DNA of 64,000 nucleotides from assembly GCF_002940685.1 (NCBI RefSeq), contig NZ_PNFP01000001.1, positions 1 to 64,000 of the forward strand. The letters are read 5' to 3'. Source of the stretch: Ensifer adhaerens (GTDB lineage Bacteria; Pseudomonadota; Alphaproteobacteria; Rhizobiales; Rhizobiaceae). The notes beneath the pieces were generated by a model, which saw only the letters and a program-made list of their open reading frames with translations, did not search any database and had not been told where the DNA came from. Positions 57,233 to 64,000 of this stretch are shown piece after piece. How positions within the stretch are numbered: the first letter of the stretch is position 1; each line of letters starts with the position of its first letter. A program made the position numbers and the translations under genes.

Positions 57233-57868
57233 ATGACGAGTGTCAGATGGATGATGAAGGGGCGCGAGTTCATACACTGCAATTGCGCCTATGGCTGCCC
57301 CTGCCAGTTCAATGCCCTGCCGACGCAAGGCCATTGCAGCGCCGTGGGCGCCTTCGAAGTCGAGGAAGGCTATCACGGCGATACGCGCCTCGACGGGCTG
57401 CGGGGCGGCCTGATTGCCGCCTGGCCGGGGGCGATCCACCAGGGGCGGGGGCAGGTGGTGCCGATCGTCGATAGCCGTGCCTCTGACGAACAGCGCGGCG
57501 CGTTGCTGCGCATCATGAGCGGCGAGGATACGGAGCCCGGCGCGACCTTCTTCCAGGTCTTTGCGACCACGTTTGAGACCATGCACGATCCGGTCTTTGC
57601 CGAGATCGACTTCGAGGTCGACATCGGCGCCCGAACGGCGCGACTGAATGTGCCGGGCTGGATCGTCGCGCGCGGCGAGCCGATCCTCAATCCCGTCACC
57701 GGCGCCGCCCATCACGCACGCATCAACCTCCTCCACGGCTTCGAATACGATCTCTGCGAGGTCGGGCGCGGATGGGCCGATACGAAGGGGCCGCTGACTT
57801 TGGCGCTTGCCGATTCGCATGCCCATTTCGCCCGGATGCATTTGACCGAAAGCGGCGTGGTCCACTGA
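57233..57868 (+). CDS. DUF1326 protein with Cys-rich N-terminal motif
   Basis: A 211-residue soluble protein of the DUF1326 family. The N-terminus carries FIHCNCAYGCPCQFN (about 13-27), a C-x-C-x3-C-x-C cluster plus a histidine, able to bind a soft metal. GGAGGAGACG precedes the ATG, a strong site. There is no signal peptide, so it is probably cytoplasmic. It is followed 4 bases later by a DUF2182 membrane protein, a pairing frequent in proteobacteria. No function is established. I suggest metal handling, which is inference. Confidence 0.85.
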   Translation: MTSVRWMMKGREFIHCNCAYGCPCQFNALPTQGHCSAVGAFEVEEGYHGDTRLDGLRGGLIAAWPGAIHQGRGQVVPIVDSRASDEQRGALLRIMSGEDTEPGATFFQVFATTFETMHDPVFAEIDFEVDIGARTARLNVPGWIVARGEPILNPVTGAAHHARINLLHGFEYDLCEVGRGWADTKGPLTLALADSHAHFARMHLTESGVVH

Positions 57869-57872
57869 CCGG

Positions 57873-58748
57873 ATGAAGGATACGGCGCTCGAAACCCTGC
57901 TCAGGCGTGACCGCGTCGTCGTCGTGGCGGCGCTGGTCACGCTGACGGCCGTAAGCTGGCTCTACGTCCTGTGGCTGGCGTCGGCCATGGACATGACCGC
58001 TCCCCCGGCGTCTTCCGGCAGCATGGATATGGGCCCTGGCATGGACATGGATATGCCCATGGACATGCCAATGGGGGCTGAAGAAGGCGCGATGGCGTCG
58101 ATGGCGAGCGCCGTTGCCGCGCCCTGGACCGCTGCGACCTTTGCCTATGCCTTCGTCATGTGGGCGGTGATGATGGTCGGCATGATGGTGCCGTCGGCGA
58201 CGCCGATGATCCTGCTCTACGCCCGTGTCGGCCGCCAGGCGGCCCAACAGGGCAAGCCCTTTGCCGCCACCGGCTTCTTTGCCGCCGGTTACCTGTCAGC
58301 CTGGTTCCTGTTCGCCCTTGTCGCCGTTCTCGGGCAATGGCTGCTGGATCGCTCCCTGTTGCTCACGCCGGCGCTTGCAAGCGTCAGTGCGGTTCTCAGC
58401 GGTATCGTGCTCGTCGCCGTCGGCCTGTTCCAGTTCACGCCGCTCAAGGATCGCTGTCTCCGCCAATGCCAGGCGCCGCTGCTCTTCATCCAGAAGCACG
58501 GCGGCTTTCGCAAGGAAGCAGGCGGCGCCTTCGGTCTCGGCGCGCGGCATGGCCTTTATTGTGTCGGCTGCTGCTGGGCGCTGATGGCGCTTCTCTTCGT
58601 CGGCGGGGTGATGAACGTGCTGTGGATCGCCGCCATCGCCATCTTCGTGCTCGCGGAGAAAATCGTACCCGGCGGCAGGGTCCTGTCCCGCATCGCCGGA
58701 ACTGCGCTCGTCATGGCCGGGGCTTGGCAGCTTGCGGCCCTGGTCTGA
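57873..58748 (+). CDS. DUF2182 membrane protein with Met-rich loop
   Basis: A 291-residue integral membrane protein of the DUF2182 family (predicted metal-binding). The first helix (about 17-38) is followed by a periplasmic loop with 12 methionines among residues 39-77 (repeats of MDM and MPMDM), then a Met-rich helix VMWAVMMVGMMVPSATPM. Conserved cysteines occur in DRCLRQCQAP and HGLYCVGCCWALM. About six helices in total. Met-rich extracellular segments are common in copper proteins. It is co-transcribed with the DUF1326 gene (4 bases apart). Function remains unknown. Confidence 0.85.
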   Translation: MKDTALETLLRRDRVVVVAALVTLTAVSWLYVLWLASAMDMTAPPASSGSMDMGPGMDMDMPMDMPMGAEEGAMASMASAVAAPWTAATFAYAFVMWAVMMVGMMVPSATPMILLYARVGRQAAQQGKPFAATGFFAAGYLSAWFLFALVAVLGQWLLDRSLLLTPALASVSAVLSGIVLVAVGLFQFTPLKDRCLRQCQAPLLFIQKHGGFRKEAGGAFGLGARHGLYCVGCCWALMALLFVGGVMNVLWIAAIAIFVLAEKIVPGGRVLSRIAGTALVMAGAWQLAALV

Positions 58749-58808
58749 TACAAAAGCGCCGCGCAACCCTAGGCGCGCGGCGCTTCAGAACTCGTCAGGC
58801 TGGAAGCC

Positions 58809-59939
58809 TTAGTCGCTCAGCGTATCGAAGAAATCCTTCATCCGGGCAAAGAAGCCGGTCGATTCCGGATTGTTGTCCTTCGACGAGATCTGCTCGAATT
58901 CCTGCAGCAGTTCGCGCTGACGCTTGGTCAGCTTCTGCGGCGTTTCGATCTGGATCTGGATGTAGAGATCGCCGGATTGCGCCGAGCGCAGCACCGGCAT
59001 GCCCTTGCCCTTCAAGCGGAACTGCTTGCCGGCCTGGGTGCCCTCGGGAACCGTGACGCGCGACTTGGTGCCGTCGAGCGTCGTCACGTCGAACTTGCCG
59101 CCAAGCGCGGCCGTCGTCATCGAGATCGGCACGCTGCAATAGAGATCGGCGCCGTCACGCTGGTAGAACTCGTGCGGCCGGACCGAGAGGAAAATGTAGA
59201 GGTCTCCCGCCGGCCCGCCGCGAAGGCCGGCTTCGCCTTCGCCCGAAAGGCGGATGCGGGTGCCGTCCTCGATGCCGGCCGGAATGTTGACCGAAAGCGT
59301 GCGCTCTTCGGTGACCCGGCCCTGGCCGTGGCACTTGCCGCAGGGGTCGGTGATCGTCTGGCCGCGTCCGCCGCAGGTGGGGCAGGTGCGTTCGATCGAG
59401 AAGAACCCTTGAGCGGCGCGCACGCGGCCGGAACCGTGACAGGTGCCGCAGGTCTTGGGGCTGGTGCCGGGTTTGGCGCCGGAGCCCGTGCAGACGTCGC
59501 AGGTGATTGAGGTCGGAACGCGGATCTGCGCGGTCTTGCCGGAAAACGCTTCCTCGAGCGAGATCTCCATGTTGTAGCGAAGATCGGCGCCGCGCTCGCG
59601 GCCGCCTGTCGAGCGCCGCTGGCGCCCGCCGCCCATCATCTCGCCGAAGATGTCCTCGAAGATGTCGGAGAAGCCGCCGGCGCCACCGCCACCGAAGCCG
59701 TTGCCCATGCCGCCCTGCTCGAAGGCCGCGTGACCGTAGCGGTCGTAGGCCGCGCGCTTCTGCGGGTCCTTCAGCATCTCATAGGCTTCGTTGATTTCCT
59801 TGAAGGTCTTCTCCGCTGCCGCGTCGCCGGGGTTCTTGTCCGGATGATACTTCATCGCGAGCTTGCGGAAGGCGCTCTTCAGCTCCTTTTCGTCGGCGTT
59901 CTTGGCAACACCAAGCGTTTCGTAGAGATCACGTTTCAT
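58809..59939 (-). CDS. dnaJ: Chaperone protein DnaJ
   Basis: A 376-residue class I co-chaperone. The J domain (1-70) contains the HPD motif (YHPDKNPGD). A Gly/Phe-rich region (about 72-100, [12 protein letters not shown]) follows, then four CxxCxGxG zinc repeats ([32 protein letters not shown]; about 148-220) and the C-terminal substrate-binding domain. It stimulates DnaK ATPase and delivers unfolded proteins. It follows dnaK on the same strand across a 251-base gap that contains a terminator, so it may have its own promoter. Confidence 0.97.
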   Translation of the reverse strand: MKRDLYETLGVAKNADEKELKSAFRKLAMKYHPDKNPGDAAAEKTFKEINEAYEMLKDPQKRAAYDRYGHAAFEQGGMGNGFGGGGAGGFSDIFEDIFGEMMGGGRQRRSTGGRERGADLRYNMEISLEEAFSGKTAQIRVPTSITCDVCTGSGAKPGTSPKTCGTCHGSGRVRAAQGFFSIERTCPTCGGRGQTITDPCGKCHGQGRVTEERTLSVNIPAGIEDGTRIRLSGEGEAGLRGGPAGDLYIFLSVRPHEFYQRDGADLYCSVPISMTTAALGGKFDVTTLDGTKSRVTVPEGTQAGKQFRLKGKGMPVLRSAQSGDLYIQIQIETPQKLTKRQRELLQEFEQISSKDNNPESTGFFARMKDFFDTLSD

Positions 59940-60142
59940 TCGTAGAAGATTATCCTGTTGGCATGCCAGCGCGATGGCTCGGCGGCTGCCCGTTTACCTT
60001 GCCACCGATTTAGTAAACCTTGAAGCGCGATACCATAGCCCGAACGACGGTAGATACGGTTTTTTCTCGGAAAAGGTACGTTTGCGGCAAGTCTTGACGT
60101 CGATTGCCAATATTGCCGGTCGCGTCGGGCAAGGCCGGCAAC

Positions 60143-60168
60143 AAAAAAGCCCGGGCGAACCCGGGCTT
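60143..60168 (-). terminator. Terminator after dnaK
   Basis: An AAGCCCGGG/CCCGGGCTT stem (60147-60155 with 60160-60168) and 4-base loop precede a run of T on the minus strand (A-run 60143-60148 on plus). It is 22 bases after the dnaK stop. Some read-through into dnaJ is expected. Confidence 0.85.
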
Positions 60169-60190
60169 CCTCGTCTGTCTTAAGGGCGAC

Positions 60191-62113
<1,923 letters not shown>

Positions 62114-62222
62114 GTCGTTCTCTCCTTGCAGCGGACTGTCGGAACCCGGTCAGGCATTCGTGGGACAGCCCCTAACGGGATGGTCTTTGGATTTCTTCGC
62201 AGCTGAGACTGCGCCGATGCGG

Positions 62223-62254
62223 CGTATATAAGGACCGGCGTTTCGGACTGCAAG
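62223..62254 (-). promoter_or_regulatory. RpoH (sigma-32) promoter of dnaK
   Basis: On the minus strand CTTG (62254-62251) is followed after 18 bases by CTTATATACG (62232-62223). This matches the alphaproteobacterial heat-shock consensus CTTG-N17/18-CYTATNTNNG at every fixed position. The start of transcription should lie about 100 bases before dnaK. Confidence 0.8.
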
Positions 62255-62374
62255 GCATTCTGCGGGGCGTTTGGGGGCAAAAGCAAGCCCGGTATTTGTC
62301 AGGCGCGAAATGGCTCACACGCCGGAGCCTGCAATCGGGCCGGATCCCCTGCCAAATCGCGGTTGCGCGCCGGC

Positions 62375-64000
62375 TCAGCCGCCCGTCAGAATATCGAAAA
62401 GCGTGGTGCGGCGCGTGGCTCCGGTCGTCTGGCCGACATCGGCCGGCGGCACCATGCCGCCATTGCCCTGGTCGACGTTCTGGCCGCCCCATGGATCGCC
62501 GCCCTGGTCCACCGGACGCTGCCCGACGGCAACCCCGCCGTCGACGCCGACAGGTGCTTCCGGGAAGGCCTCCGGGTCGCCCGACATCAGGTCGCCGGCC
62601 GGCGCGCCGACGCCTTCGTCGAAGACGGGCTGCACACCGGTCGTCCCGAACAGCGGCGAGGGCGAGAGGCCCTCGTGGGCCGCCATCATGAAATCGTGCC
62701 AGGCCTTGGCCGGCAGGCCGCCGCCGGTGACCTTCTTCATCGACTTGCCGTCGTCGTTGCCGAACCAGACGCCGGTCGTGAGATTCGAGGTGTAGCCGAC
62801 GAACAGCGCGTCGCGGAAGGATTGCGTCGTGCCGGTCTTGCCCGCCGCTTCCCAGCCCTTCATCTGCGCCTTCTTGCCGGTGCCCTTGGTCAGCACCCGC
62901 ACCAGCATCTGGTTCATTTCACTGACGATCGCCGGGTCCAGCACGCGCGGCGGGTTGTCGTAGGTGTTCTCGTAAAGCACCGTTCCATCCGCCTTGGAAA
63001 TGCGGCGGATGACGTGCGGCGTCGCCTTGAAGCCACCGTTCATGAACGGTGCATAGGCCGACGTCAGTTCGACGAGGCTCACCTCCGAGGTGCCGAGCGC
63101 GATCGAGGCGTTCGCCTGCATCTCGGAATCGATGCCGAGGCGGTGCGCAACCTTGACGACGTTCGACGGGCCGACTTCCATGACGAGTTGCGCGGCGATG
63201 GTGTTCAGCGAATTGGCGAGCGCGTCGGCGATCGTCACTTCGCCGCGATATTTCTGGTCGTAATTTTCAGGCGTCCAGTTGCCGATCCGGACCGGTCCAT
63301 CATTGCGGATCGACATCGGCGTGCGGCCGATCTCCATCGCGGCGGCATAGACGAAGGGCTTGAAGGCCGAACCCGGCTGGCGCTTGGCCTTGGAGGCGCG
63401 GTCGAACTGGCTCTCGGCATAGTCCTTGCCGCCGACGAGCGCCCGGATGGCGCCAGTGCCGTCGATCGAGACGAGCGCCGCCTGCGAGGCGTCGAGCTTC
63501 TTGCCGTCGGCGTCGAGCGTGGCGGCGATCACTTCCTCGGCCTTCTTCTCGAGGTTGAGGTCGATCGTCGTGTCGATGACCAGGTCTTCCTTGATCTCGC
63601 CGATCATTCCCGGAAGCTGGTCCATCACCATGTCGGCGACATAGTGTTCGGCGCCCGACCAGTAGCTCTTGGCCTTGGTCGGGGTCTGCGACATCGCCGT
63701 CTTGATTTCGCTGTCGGTGACGTAGCCTTCCTCGCGCATGGCGCCAAGCACGATCTGGGCGCGCTCTTCCGCCGCCTTCGGATCGCGCGCCGGCGACAGG
63801 CGGGACGGGGCTTTCAAGAGGCCGGCGAGCAGGGCCGCCTCGCCGAGGTTCACGTCGCGCGCCGACTTGTTGAAGTAGCGCCGGGAAGCCGCTTCGACGC
63901 CGTAGGCGTTGGAGCCGAAGAACACCCGGTTGAGATACATCGCCAGGATCTGGTCCTTGGAATATTTCTGCTCGAGCCAGAAGGCGAGCAGCACTTCCTG
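62375..64000 (-). CDS. Penicillin-binding protein 1A-type, N-terminus beyond window
   Basis: At least 541 residues of a bifunctional class A PBP; the reading frame runs open through base 64000. The visible start, QEVLLAFWLEQKYSKDQILAMYLNRVFFGSNAYGVEAASRRYF, is the C-terminal half of the glycosyltransferase (GT51) domain. The transpeptidase shows the nucleophile motif SAFK, SLN and KTGTT in order. A Gly/Pro-rich tail of about 70 residues ends TLFDILTGG. It polymerises and crosslinks peptidoglycan at the inner membrane. It is upstream of dnaK but separated by the RpoH promoter. Confidence 0.93.
   Translation of the reverse strand, partial: QEVLLAFWLEQKYSKDQILAMYLNRVFFGSNAYGVEAASRRYFNKSARDVNLGEAALLAGLLKAPSRLSPARDPKAAEERAQIVLGAMREEGYVTDSEIKTAMSQTPTKAKSYWSGAEHYVADMVMDQLPGMIGEIKEDLVIDTTIDLNLEKKAEEVIAATLDADGKKLDASQAALVSIDGTGAIRALVGGKDYAESQFDRASKAKRQPGSAFKPFVYAAAMEIGRTPMSIRNDGPVRIGNWTPENYDQKYRGEVTIADALANSLNTIAAQLVMEVGPSNVVKVAHRLGIDSEMQANASIALGTSEVSLVELTSAYAPFMNGGFKATPHVIRRISKADGTVLYENTYDNPPRVLDPAIVSEMNQMLVRVLTKGTGKKAQMKGWEAAGKTGTTQSFRDALFVGYTSNLTTGVWFGNDDGKSMKKVTGGGLPAKAWHDFMMAAHEGLSPSPLFGTTGVQPVFDEGVGAPAGDLMSGDPEAFPEAPVGVDGGVAVGQRPVDQGGDPWGGQNVDQGNGGMVPPADVGQTTGATRRTTLFDILTGG

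Overview
The window is GC-rich, densely packed chromosomal DNA from an alphaproteobacterium. It most likely belongs to the Rhizobiales, close to Sinorhizobium/Ensifer. The pointers are the alphaproteobacterial initiator tRNA, a Caulobacter-type Tad/Cpa pilus cluster with CtrA-like boxes, an orfA-pit pair with a PHO box, an alphaproteobacterial sigma-32-type promoter before dnaK, and the dapB-gpmA order. I saw no insertion sequence, prophage, CRISPR array or plasmid function. The region reads as core chromosome with a few accessory patches.

Layout. 1-5 kb: the 3' part of an initiator tRNA, a YhhN-family membrane protein overlapping an aldehyde dehydrogenase, and a ZntA-type metal ATPase behind a MerR-type promoter. 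5-15 kb: a nucleoside salvage locus. A plus-strand operon (ABC nucleoside importer, cdd, punA, deoA) faces a minus-strand operon (deoB, add, upp, aspartic protease). 15-27 kb: Tad pilus genes (flp pilin, cpaABCDEF, tadBC, a TadD-like lipoprotein) with a divergent set of small TadE and secretin-N proteins. 27-30 kb: leucyl aminopeptidase, a MarR-type regulator and an NlpC/P60 hydrolase.

29.8-36.7 kb: a minus-strand yejABEF-type peptide importer operon ending in a glyoxylate/hydroxypyruvate reductase. 36.9-43 kb: a murein endopeptidase, methylglyoxal synthase, glucokinase, then an MsbA-like exporter with dapB and gpmA. 43-50 kb: an AraC/Ogt repair protein, a DUF2244 protein, endonuclease III, a TetR-VOC pair, adenosine kinase, an SH3 protein, a D-2-hydroxyacid dehydrogenase and a GNAT. 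50-54 kb: recF-moeB-GNAT opposite orfA-pit. 54-59 kb: an accessory-looking block with a serine hydrolase, a LysR/SDR pair and a DUF1326-DUF2182 module. 59-64 kb: dnaJ, dnaK and a penicillin-binding protein cut by the window end.

How the genes work together. Nucleosides enter through the ABC importer, are deaminated (cdd, add) and phosphorolysed (punA, deoA). Bases are recovered by upp and sugars are channelled through deoB. The Tad genes form nearly the whole machine: pilin, prepilin peptidase, secretin, ATPases and platform proteins. The best leads for new biology are the promoter-equipped DUF1326-DUF2182 pair, with Cys- and Met-rich putative metal motifs, the lysoplasmalogenase-like/aldehyde dehydrogenase overlap, and several well-formed regulatory sites (MerR-type promoter, double TetR operator, PHO box over a core promoter, RpoH promoter). 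Nothing in the window is clearly an undescribed defence or mobile system.
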